Shown: positions 9,665 to 18,485 of the stretch, piece after piece
How the letters are laid out: every line of letters starts with the position of its first letter
How positions within the stretch are numbered: the first letter of the stretch is position 1
Origin: Blattamonas nauphoetae
Taxonomy: Eukaryota > Preaxostyla > Oxymonadida
Assembly (NCBI GenBank): GCA_033064195.1
Contig: JARBJD010000284.1
Span: forward strand, 1 to 64,000
Direction: 5' to 3'
DNA length: 64,000 nucleotides
Position numbers and translations under genes: made by a program
The notes under the pieces: model-generated
The model's database searches: none
What the model saw: the letters and a program-made list of their open reading frames with translations, nothing else
What the model was told of the DNA's origin: nothing

Positions 9665-10054
9665 CGACTTTGTTTTCTGAAAGCACTCAAAATTTGCTTC
9701 AAAAAAGACGCTTCAAAAGAGGTCCAAATATTTGACATATTTTTGGAATTTAGGTCAAATATTGACATCGTCAAAATGCATAAAAGACTTTTAGTTCAAG
9801 ATTCAAAAGTGGGTCAATCGGAATTGAGATTTGACTTCTATTTATCGATCGAGACCAACGTGGTTCTTAATTCTTCTCTATAACTACTGAGAGTTGGTGT
9901 TTGGCTCTGTCTCTCACACAATCTCGTTCAAATAAAGAGATCGAGAGAGTGGGGTGGAAATAGGGAGAAAATGAGGAAGGGATGCCCGAGATCGCCGAGC
10001 GTGGAGAGTAGAGGGTCTGGTTTGGTTCGATTCTTCGCTGGTTCTTGTCTGATT

Positions 10055-11128
10055 CTATTTAGGTCGTGGCAAGTTCATGCCCTGCAAGTTGTTCAAGTTG
10101 ACCGAGTCAGCAACAATTTTTCGTCTTGCGATCGTGTCTTTGTCGATTTGATGCTTGTCCTCAATCACATCTTCGATACCCTCCATTCTCAACATTCGAT
10201 GCATTGTCTTCCCCATATGTCTCTCTGATCCACTTGTTTCGTTCCATTCACGTTGAGTACATGTCATCAAATAAAGAAAACGGTCGATTGAACGATCATG
10301 TTCGAAGAATAGCAGAAAGCTTGGAATCGTGAGTAATACTGGTACATGGAGAACAAAATCCATTGTAGGTTGATAATAGGGACATATTTGGAGGAGTCGG
10401 ACAAGGAGAATCAGAAAATCCCCGGATTGTTCACCATCGTTGATCGAATAGCGGTTCACGCACAAATGCCATATATACGGATCTGAAGGTGTGAGAACTT
10501 GCTTCAAAACCGTCTTGTGAACAGCTTGTTTGTCATTGCCTTCTTCAATTTCAAGTTGTCCGTACATAAGTGGAGTTGCGAGCCAGAGACATAAATGGAT
10601 GCTTGTAATGAGACCGGTGTGGATAATTTCTGCTTCCGCAAAGGAAAGAGACAGTGGATTGAGAGTGTTGATGAGTTGAGGGATCAGATCAGCTTCGAAG
10701 AGGGAAAGATGGTTTTTAGCTGAACAGTTCGTAAGCAGATTGTTCAGCATCTCCATCGCTGTTATAGGAATTGCTTCATTGGTTGAAGAAAGGAGAACCA
10801 CAATGGACTGTATGAAGTCTGACAGTGATCCATCAGTGGGTCGCCTAAGGCTGTCGAGAAACATATCGGCTGATTCTCCCTCCCCCAGATCACTAGATTC
10901 GAGAAATTCAACTGCTTTAGCTTCCAGAGAGTCATCGAGAGCAGGCTGTAACTTCACAGTGGCAACGAGAGACCAAAAAACAATTGCCCATTCCTCGGTA
11001 GATTCCAGTTCTTCTTCATCCCAATTCACAAAAGGAGAACAATCCATTGGAAATGACAACTGAGGGGAGGACACATCAGAGCGTGGTGCACTTGAGGATA
11101 TGTCTGTCTTCTTGATTATCGTGTTCAT
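10055..11128 (-). CDS. Helical-repeat (HEAT/ARM-like) family protein, copy 1
   Basis: A 357-residue intronless protein of an expanded family present three times here (also 12838-13911 and 18486-20954). Order: a Ser-rich leader of about 25 residues, the family signature FPMDCSPFVNWDEEELES, then amphipathic helix pairs with regular Leu, such as LINTLNPLSLSFAEAE, and a C-terminal block ending NLQGMNLP. The helix-pair pattern suggests an alpha-solenoid binding protein; no enzyme motif is present and no partner is known. The frame is open for 125 more codons upstream, but that stretch has no counterpart in the paralogs, and the ATG at 11128 gives exactly the 357-residue length of copy 2. Confidence 0.75.
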   Translation of the reverse strand: MNTIIKKTDISSSAPRSDVSSPQLSFPMDCSPFVNWDEEELESTEEWAIVFWSLVATVKLQPALDDSLEAKAVEFLESSDLGEGESADMFLDSLRRPTDGSLSDFIQSIVVLLSSTNEAIPITAMEMLNNLLTNCSAKNHLSLFEADLIPQLINTLNPLSLSFAEAEIIHTGLITSIHLCLWLATPLMYGQLEIEEGNDKQAVHKTVLKQVLTPSDPYIWHLCVNRYSINDGEQSGDFLILLVRLLQICPYYQPTMDFVLHVPVLLTIPSFLLFFEHDRSIDRFLYLMTCTQREWNETSGSERHMGKTMHRMLRMEGIEDVIEDKHQIDKDTIARRKIVADSVNLNNLQGMNLPRPK

Positions 11129-11617
11129 TCTTTCTGATTCTGAGAAGAAACTCTCGTTATGGGTCAGAACTAACAATGAAACATCGATGCTGTGATGCAA
11201 AAGACGTCCGAAAGAAGCAACAAAAATCAACCAACGAAAACTTAGACTATCTATCAATGAAGAGGTAGCTTGAGAACGAGATGAAAAGAAAGATGGAATG
11301 AACTCGTCGAAGAACAACGAATGAACAAGTGAGGAAATGCAAGCAGATCGAAGAAGAGACGGATGTGTCAAAACTTGTGAGTTCCGACCAAATGTGGGAA
11401 CGAGGGATTGTTTGACAACACACGCGATGTGCAATCCTTCCTCCTTCGTTCTGCGAGCAGAATAGACATCTGCTGGAATGCCGTCGTTGACTGTCGACAC
11501 CACAGTTGTGGGTCATGTGTGGATTCAGAGTGAGGTGAGCATGATCGTTCCGGGTTATCTCCATCGCATCCCTCGCAGTGGCACCGACGGACGACGAGTT
11601 GGTCGTGTTGTCGAGTG
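11129..11617. other. Upstream region of copy 1, no gene supported
   Basis: Open frames here are extensions of the neighbouring gene or of the minisatellite. No conserved block is recognised. Confidence 0.4.
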
Positions 11618-12051
11618 CCCCAAATGGGTCGGGTGTGTTTGTCGAATGCTCCAAATGGGTCGGGTGTGTTTGTCGAGTGCTCCAAATGGGTCGGGTGTGT
11701 TTGTCGAATGCTCCAAATGGGTCGGGTGTGTTTGTCGAGTGCTCCAAATGGGTCGGGTGTGTTTGTCGAGTGCTCCAAATGGGTCGGGTGTGTTTGTCGA
11801 ATGCTCCAAATGGGTCGGGTGTGTTTGTCGAATGCTCCAAATGGGTCGGGTGTGTTTGTCGAGTGCTCCAAATGGGTCGGGTGTGTTTGTCGAGTGCTCC
11901 AAATGGGTCGGGTGTGTTTGTCGAGTGCTCCAAATGGGTCGGGTGTGTTTGTCGAGTGCTCCAAATGGGTCGGGTGTGTTTGTCGAATGCTCCAAATGGG
12001 TCGGGTGTGTTTGTCGAATGCTCCAAATGGGTCGGGTGTGTTTGTCGATTG
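11618..12051. repeat. 31-bp minisatellite, 14 units
   Basis: Exactly 14 head-to-tail units of 31 bp (434 bp), beginning CTCCAAATGGGTCGGGTGTG and ending TCGARTG. Almost all variation is one A/G site near the unit end. In order the units read A G A G G A A G G G G A A T. Because 31 is not a multiple of three, every frame on both strands is open, which creates long spurious proteins. Confidence 0.95.
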
Positions 12052-12837
12052 TGATCGCGTGAATTGTTGTCGAGCTGGTGAAATCAAAGACGAGAGTGGA
12101 GACACTTGAAGATGAAGGATGACGATGATTCTGTTGCGAATGACGTGAAATGAAGATATGACGTCGAGACGAGATATTTGGAGCGAACGAAGCGGTTGCT
12201 CGACATGAGGTCCCAGCTGTCCATTGCCAACATCGATCCCCGCTGAAGAAGGCTCGTTCCAAGAAAGGTGTTTCGAACGATTGAGTGTTACACAACTTCC
12301 CCCAACCGCCTTCTTCAATGTTGAGCAGCTTTGCTTCGAGTGTCCTCCAAGTCTTCCGTTGTCGTCTTTCGAAGAAGCATCTTCGCCGATTCGCATTGTT
12401 CTTCATCGTTCACGTCCTGTTCTTGCAAGATCGTGGTTGTGTCAAAAACATAACCTGGAATCGAATCATTGGCTTCTGCAGTTGACAAAGTGCGAGAATG
12501 GGAGAGAGATGGGCAGGGCACAAATGAAAGCGATAGAAGTGGGTGAAAGTTGTGAAAATTACGACAAAACAGAGAAGAGACGCGAGAGATGGCTGGATGT
12601 GAAGAACCGAATGGTTTGGTTTTTCGAATCTTCGCTGGAGAATTTGATTAAAGGCTGTCTGTCGCATCCTGTACCGTCCAGAATGATAGGCGATTTCGAG
12701 ATTTGTGATTCCCGAAGGAGTTGAGGATCTGAGAGTGTGATTGTGTCCATCAATGACTCTTCCCTCACCGAATATCTCAATGGTTCCCAAAATGAGCCAG
12801 TAAAACATCGGTGCGGCTTGCTGGTTCGTGTCACTTT
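12052..12837. other. Intergenic region, possible gene debris
   Basis: Several overlapping short frames on both strands, none with a convincing family. A minus-strand stretch near 12560-12830 resembles an extracellular repeat fragment only weakly. I see no reliable gene. Confidence 0.35.
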
Positions 12838-13911
12838 CTATTCATGTGCTGATAGATTTATGCCCTGCAGATTGCTCCATTCAATCGATTTGGCAACAAT
12901 TCGGCTTCTGAACATTCTTATTTTGTCGTTTCGGAGCCTTTGCTCAATCACGTCATCGAAGCCCTCCATTCTCAACATTCGATCCACTGTCTTCCCCATA
13001 GGCCTCCCTGCTCCACTTGTGTCGTTCCATTTTTCACAGCAATCGAGCATATTCATAAAGAAATACGCAATAGCGGCATCTGTCTCGAAGAATGTCAGAC
13101 AACTTGGGATTGTGAGAAAAACTGGCAGATTCAGAATGAAATCCAGTGTTGGTTGGTAATAAGGAGATATGTGGAGAAGTCGGCCAAGAAGGAGCATGAA
13201 TTCTGAAGATTGGTCCCCATCGACGATCGAATTGCGGTTCACACACAGGTGAAGAAGATAGACTTCTGATGGGATGAGAATTTGATCCAAAACAGTTTGA
13301 TGAATTGTTTGTCTTTCAAGAGGATGTTCATTTTCAAGTTCGTCCAGTCCCATCTGAGTTGCAAGCCATGTTGTTGAAGTGATGATCGAAATGAGACAGG
13401 CGTGGATATCGACTGATTCTTCGAAGGAAAGAGGCAGTGGATTGAGAGTGTTGATGAGTTGAGGGATCAAATCAGCTTCGATTAGGGAAAGAGTGTTTTG
13501 AGGTGAACAGTTATCGAGCAGATTGCGAAGCATCCTCATCGATGCAATTTTGACTGCCTGATTGTATGAAGAAACTAGCACACTGATCGAAGTTACGAAG
13601 TTTGATGGTGATCCATCAGGTGTTCGGACAAGACTGTTGAGAAAAGCATCGGCTGATTCTTCTTTCCATGGAGCAATACAATCGAGAAGTTTAATTGCTT
13701 TCGATACGAGAGAGTCATCAAGTACATGCTGAGACTTCACAGTGGCAACAAGAGACCAAAAAATAAGTGCCCATTCCTCGGCAGATTCCGGTTCTTCTTC
13801 ATCCCAATTCAGGAAAGGAGAGCAATCTATTGAAAATAATAACTGGGAGGAGGTCACACCAGAGGGTGGTGCACTTGATGAGTTGTTTGTTTTACTGTTT
13901 ATCTGGTCCAT
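12838..13911 (-). CDS. Helical-repeat (HEAT/ARM-like) family protein, copy 2
   Basis: A 357-residue intronless paralog of copy 1 with the same signature (FSIDCSPFLNWDEEEPES) after a Ser-rich leader, the same LINTLNPLPLSFEES helix, and the same C-terminal NLQGINL block. The ATG at 13911 is chosen: the frame can be opened only three codons further upstream and only with TTG. Equal length and gap-free correspondence with copy 1 indicate purifying selection on an intact protein. Function unknown; an alpha-solenoid scaffold is the structural inference. Confidence 0.75.
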   Translation of the reverse strand: MDQINSKTNNSSSAPPSGVTSSQLLFSIDCSPFLNWDEEEPESAEEWALIFWSLVATVKSQHVLDDSLVSKAIKLLDCIAPWKEESADAFLNSLVRTPDGSPSNFVTSISVLVSSYNQAVKIASMRMLRNLLDNCSPQNTLSLIEADLIPQLINTLNPLPLSFEESVDIHACLISIITSTTWLATQMGLDELENEHPLERQTIHQTVLDQILIPSEVYLLHLCVNRNSIVDGDQSSEFMLLLGRLLHISPYYQPTLDFILNLPVFLTIPSCLTFFETDAAIAYFFMNMLDCCEKWNDTSGAGRPMGKTVDRMLRMEGFDDVIEQRLRNDKIRMFRSRIVAKSIEWSNLQGINLSAHE

Positions 13912-14184
13912 TTCGTTCAATTCTATTTAAAAAGTCTCGTTATGGGGCAGAACAAGGTTTCAATTAGGAGAACAATAACAAAACACTCACGCATACACAA
14001 ACTCCCAGCAATCGTCACCCTCCATCCATGCATCCATTGACCCATCGCCTTCCAGAAATGAGTAGGGCGAGAGTGGCAGCGAAGGAGAAGGAGATAGCGT
14101 CGACGATTGAGGGAGATTGAGAGAGAATCTGTATCGTTCGTTATGATGTTAAGAGGACGGACGAAGGACAAAATCTTGAGGACA

Positions 14185-14205
14185 GAGGACAGGGGTCCTG
14201 TCCTC
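14185..14205. repeat. Palindrome on the GGACA theme
   Basis: GAGGACAGG, a 3-base centre, then CCTGTCCTC: 9-base perfect arms in the left subterminal region of the candidate transposon. Confidence 0.8.
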
Positions 14206-14490
14206 CTCGGAAAATCAGCTTTGTTTTCCTCCATTTCATCTGAATTCACCTTCTCTCTGTTCTTCAAACACTCTTTGTCTCTATTCGGACCTGTTCAATG
14301 CCAGAGAATGCTTCAAAATGTCTGAAAAGAAGTTTCTTCACCCCGCACTTTTTTCATGGAATTTTCTGACTATATAGCAGACTTGATCCTTCAATATTCG
14401 ATCATATCCATCGTATGACATTAAAAAGGGCGTTAATATGTGTGAAAATCAGTTTGGTGGTGAATCACGAGCCGTAGGGGCTCTGTCTCC

Positions 14491-14512
14491 TAAACTCCTA
14501 ATTAGGAGTTTA
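14491..14512. repeat. Perfect 22-bp palindrome
   Basis: TAAACTCCTAA is followed without spacer by its complement. The flanks are also partly symmetric. Confidence 0.85.
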
Positions 14513-14636
14513 GAGGACGATCGGCCCAAGAGAGGACAAAGAGGAGGACAAATCGGACAAGCACCTTATATTCACACTGGAACTTTCTCTCAATTAGTTC
14601 ATCCAACTTCTGCACTTATCTCAAAGAGGACAAATC

Positions 14637-14664
14637 GGACAAATCGGACATGTCCGATTTGTCC
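14637..14664. repeat. Perfect 28-bp palindrome built from GGACAAATCGGACA
   Basis: GGACAAATCGGACA is followed directly by its complement, preceded by a further GGACAAATC unit. It may be a transposase-binding or replication hairpin site of the surrounding element (inference). Confidence 0.85.
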
Positions 14665-15616
14665 CGATCCTCTTCCACGATGAGTTGTCTTCGTCATCTC
14701 TTTTCTTTCAGGACCTCTCATTCCGCAATTTGACTTCCGTTCTACATTCAACCCTTCTATTGTCGGGTTCTAAATCAATTTTGTCTGTGTTGAATCCAAA
14801 TTCGTGAAAAACCACTTGACCCAGAATTGACTCCTCTTCTTCTTGTCATTGATATCGTATCGAATTAATCTGGTGAAAAATCACTCCATCAGTATGTATC
14901 TCCGCTGTTATTACCCTCTTCTTCCCATGTTTCTCATCATTTATCCGACATAGATGACTTGATCGTGTAACAATCTGAAATAAACAGAAAGAAATGAAAT
15001 AGGAAAAACTCCAAACATCAGTATGCATCTTTATTGTTTCTATACTCATTTTCATCAATTAGCCGAACCACATACCTCCTCTGTTCTTCCGAACAACACG
15101 GAGAACTTCAAGGACATCCCGTTCCCGACACTGTCCAGAACTCCGCCTTTCTCTTTGTCAGAACGTGATTTGAAGGAACCAATCACCTCTTCAGATTTGA
15201 CACAATCTCCGACTCACTCACAATCGAGAACTGTATCGAAGCCAAACGGAAGGAGGATCTGAACGTGCCGCTCTCCGAAAATAGGCTACTGCCACAGAAT
15301 GAAACAGATTCCCTCATCGTACACACGGGAAATGATGTGTTGAGCGGGTCTTATTCATGCAAAGAATTGCGGAACGAACGTGGGCAGCCAATTTACAACC
15401 AGCCTCCGATGATTAGGCGGATGACTCACTTTTTCTCGATCAACTTCCGAAACAAACCACCAAGTGCGACTCTGACGATATTTCATCATTCTGCTCTGAC
15501 TTGCGATTGAAGAGAAGCCGACACGAGAAAATGGCGATCAAGACGGATTTCACCGCATACTCGATTTAAAATACGATAAATATCATGCGCATCAGTACCT
15601 AGTCTCATCAACGACG
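14665..15616. other. Degenerate interior, no gene named
   Basis: Short plus-strand frames at 15023-15510 are possibly the eroded 5' part of the surface-protein pseudogene that follows. No motif allows assignment. Confidence 0.3.
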
Positions 15617-17110
15617 ATGAATCTTCGAGGAAAAGAAACAAGAATCTATTCTACATGGTTGGTGGACGAAGCTCGTCAACATGAATCTCGGACGTGGAAA
15701 AACAAAGCAAACTACCATGAAGAAACGATCATATTCATATTTATCTTCTCAAATTGTTCGATTTATGTTTCATGGATGATAATTGATTGTCGAGGGATGT
15801 TTCTTTCGAACGGACAACTCTCGAACTCCAACGTGGTCATTTCGTCAAGCATGATCATCTCAAATCCTGCATGTTCCCCATTTATGCTTGTCTGTTCTGA
15901 GGTGAACGATGGATGTTCAATTTCTTTCATTGACGTTGTTCCCAGATCGAGTGAACTTCGGACACTCCTTCCACTGATTGCCTTTTCCCCAATCCGCAAA
16001 TTCTCCTCCGCCCAACCACCCTGCTCTGAGATAAACAGTGCAGCTTCTGTCAGCTGCTCCGGTCTCCTCATTCACGTCACCAGCCTCGTTCTTGGAACTG
16101 GTCCTCTCCTCTCTCCCCAGGACACTTTCGACAGAACAGAATCAAGTCGTACCGACTCAACTCACAGTTGACTCATCTCTCCTCTCTTCCCGCCTCCTGA
16201 CACAATGAGCTCGAACCAACTTAGTGGAACAGGGTGTGTGGACTCAACAACGGAGAATCCCTCGTCTGCTCGAACGTCTCCTTCACCCCTTTGCCGCCTC
16301 CTTCAACAGAATCATCCAGAAATCAACGGCATCGTTCAAAACCACATCACGTTCAGTCGCTGTTTGTTCATGGCGTGTTCAGCGCAGTTTGATGGAAGTG
16401 CGACACTCTCCGGCCCTTCCTCTCTTTCCATCTCAGGCTCGGTTTTCCAGCCAGTCTCTGCCTCATACTCTTCATGGACTGCTGCCGTCCTCCCTCTGAA
16501 GGCGAGGTGAGTTGTGCCATGCGCCTCGCAGACAGCTCCGGGCTCGTTCTGGACAGCGTGATATTCAGAGGAATCGACTCTTCAGAAGGGATGGAGTTCG
16601 TGCTCCAGAACCCAGGGTGCTCGTCGTTGTTCGCAACAAGAATCACGAACTGTGACTCCACGACAATTGCCGAGAATTACCTGATCGTTGACGAGGACAG
16701 ACTGGACAGTACGCTGATCCCTCATCCAACACAAAACGCCATCACCAGCAGGATCTTGTATAATCTTCTCGACGAGGCCACAGCGACTCTTCAGAGATTC
16801 GCAGAATCGGCCGTCGAAGGAAGGATGATCGCCACCCCTTTTCTCGCTTCCTCATCTTCGATTTTCCAGAGCTTGACACACAATCTGCTCTCAGTGAAGT
16901 GCACATCCGACGAATTCATCGTCGATCCTTCGATTCAATCATCAACTCATTCAATATTCCTCTCAACATGCGTCCTCACCCTCAACAGTGGTCACCTTAT
17001 CCCAATCACCTCGTTCTGATGGTACTGTCGTTCACTTCACCGGACAGGCCATCACTGACGCGCTTCACAACCACTCTCGACACAGCAGTCCTGACTACGT
17101 GAGATACACT
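15617..17110 (+). pseudogene. Decayed beta-helix surface protein
   Basis: Plus-strand fragments in changing frames keep the texture of the large oxymonad extracellular family: IDCRGMFLSNGQLSNSNVVI, then CSEVNDG, LGTGPLLS, a C-x-F-x-AC beta-helix rung with SSLSISGSVF, and LNSGHLIPITSF near the end. Such proteins are normally long parallel-beta-helix ectodomains with a C-terminal membrane anchor. Here at least three frame changes and several stops interrupt it, and no signal peptide or membrane segment is left. The gene at 23270-25522 is an intact protein of the same general type. Confidence 0.5.
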
Positions 17111-17143
17111 CAGAGTGGACTCGGAATGCCGACATGAACTTTC

Positions 17144-17880
17144 ACTCTCCACGATCTCCCGTCCTTCCTCTCCTCGATCGCCCACTCCCTCCTCTTCACG
17201 ATCTTCCGTCCCTCCTCTCCTCGATCGCACACTCCCTCCTCTCCACGATCGCACACTCCCTGCTCTCCACGATCGCGCGTCCCTGCTCTACACGATCGCA
17301 CACTCCCTCCTCTCCACGATCTTCCGTCCCTCCTCTCCACGATCTTCCGTCCCTCCTCTCCTCGATCGCACACTCCCTGCTCTCCACGATCGCACACTCC
17401 CTGCTCTCCACGATCGCGCGTCCCTGCTCTCCACGATCTCACACTCCCTCCTCTACACGATCGCGCGTCCCTGCTCTCCACGATCGCACACTCCCTCCTC
17501 TCCACGATCGCACACTCCCTCCTCTCCACGATCGCGCATCCCTCCTCTCCACGATCTCACACTCCCTCCTCTACACGATCGCGCGTCCCTGCTCTCCACG
17601 ATCGCACACTCCCTCCTCTCCACGATCGCACACTCCCTCCTCTCCACGATCTTCCGTCCCTCCTCTCCACGATCGCACACTCCCTCCTCTCCACGATCGC
17701 ACACTCCCTGCTCTCCACGATCGCGCACTCCCTGCTCTACTCGAACGCACACTCCCTCCTCTCCACGATCTTCCGTCCCTCCTCTCCACGATCGCACACT
17801 CCCTCCTCTCCACGATCGCGCACTCCCTGCTCTCCACGATCGCACATTCCCTCCTCTCCACGATCGCGCGTTCACTCCCA
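17144..17880. repeat. 23/24-bp minisatellite, about 30 units
   Basis: Units of the form TCCCTSCTCTMCACGATC followed by GCACAC, GCGCG or TTCCG. Unit length alternates between 23 and 24 bp, and most units contain CGATCG or CGATCT. All frames on both strands are open, giving Ser/Pro- and Arg/Gly-rich spurious proteins. It lies just downstream of the decayed surface gene inside the candidate transposon. Confidence 0.9.
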
Positions 17881-18485
17881 TTCACACACTCAATTCTAAA
17901 TATATCGATTGCTTCATCTCTCACTTCATTTCAAATCAAATTTCGCCAACGTCAAGCTGTTCCCTCGGGTTTTCTACGCTAACCGGATGAATTCCGCAGT
18001 ATCTTCACTCATTTTCTTCCATTTGTTCCGACCCAACCTGAGGTAGTTGTGTGAAGGCGAAGAAGAGTGCTTGTTTCATCACTACTCCGTCCACTTCCTT
18101 CTAACTTCTTTCGTATTCTGTATTTCGCAACATTTCATCGGTAACAAAAGTATTCGAGAAGATTCGATCCGTGATCAACCCTCAATGTGATTTGTTGGAT
18201 CGACTTCGTTGATTTTCACGTTTTTTGCAAAATCAAGCCAAATTCGATCCTAAAATGCACTTTTATCACTGGAAATATCCAAAATTTTCAATTTTCTTTC
18301 AATTTCAGAATCGGACAAGAAAAAGAGGAGGACGGACAGAAAGTGAGGAGGACAGGACAACTTAACATCATAATTCGTTCGAGCAAACGCTATGTGATGC
18401 CAGAGTCGAGAATGATCTCATACAAACAGTGTTGCCCAAGAGAAGCCAGAAACAACGAGAAGTGTTCCCTGATTCTTGCTTGTTG

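Larger units (their letters stand above)
1..9800. mobile_element. Capsid-bearing virus-like element (Polinton-like virus group suspected), left end outside window
   Basis: Plus-strand genes at 433-5150 face minus-strand genes at 5134-6184 and 9037-9630. The set contains two capsid-like proteins, small hydrophobic virion-like proteins and an S74 fibre-type chaperone, which is a virus module and unlike the host genes that begin at 10 kb. No polymerase, integrase, packaging ATPase or protease is visible, so the family call is a guess: a capsid protein of about 560 residues together with an S74 protein fits Polinton-like viruses. No terminal repeat was found; the right edge is put near 9.8 kb because the shared upstream motif stops there and host genes follow. 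The element is partly broken, with about four breaks in two of its genes, while the other genes look whole. Age looks intermediate. Confidence 0.7.
14141..18373. mobile_element. Candidate DNA transposon with 13-bp inverted ends (4.2 kb)
   Basis: TTATGATGTTAAG at 14141-14153 is exactly inverted at 18361-18373. TCGTTCG precedes the left end (14134-14140) and follows the right end one base further out (18375-18381), consistent with a 7-8 bp target duplication. Both subterminal regions are rich in GGAC/GTCC motifs. The interior holds a decayed surface-protein gene and a minisatellite and no transposase, so if real it is non-autonomous. The termini are short, so a chance inverted pair is not excluded. 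Confidence 0.45.

Noticed and set aside
10025-10060. tRNA-like B-box (GGTTCGATTC)
   Set aside because: No matching A-box at the right distance and no cloverleaf pairing; no tRNA gene was found in the window.
11247-12406. Four overlapping long proteins (about 160-340 residues) on both strands with TNTPDPFGA or SKWVGCVC repeats
   Set aside because: They are translations of a 31-bp minisatellite, which leaves all six frames open; no non-repeat domain is conserved.
17006-17990. Ser/Pro-rich and Arg/Gly-rich repeat proteins on both strands
   Set aside because: Artefacts of the 23/24-bp minisatellite; unit length changes shift the frame, which a real protein repeat would not tolerate.
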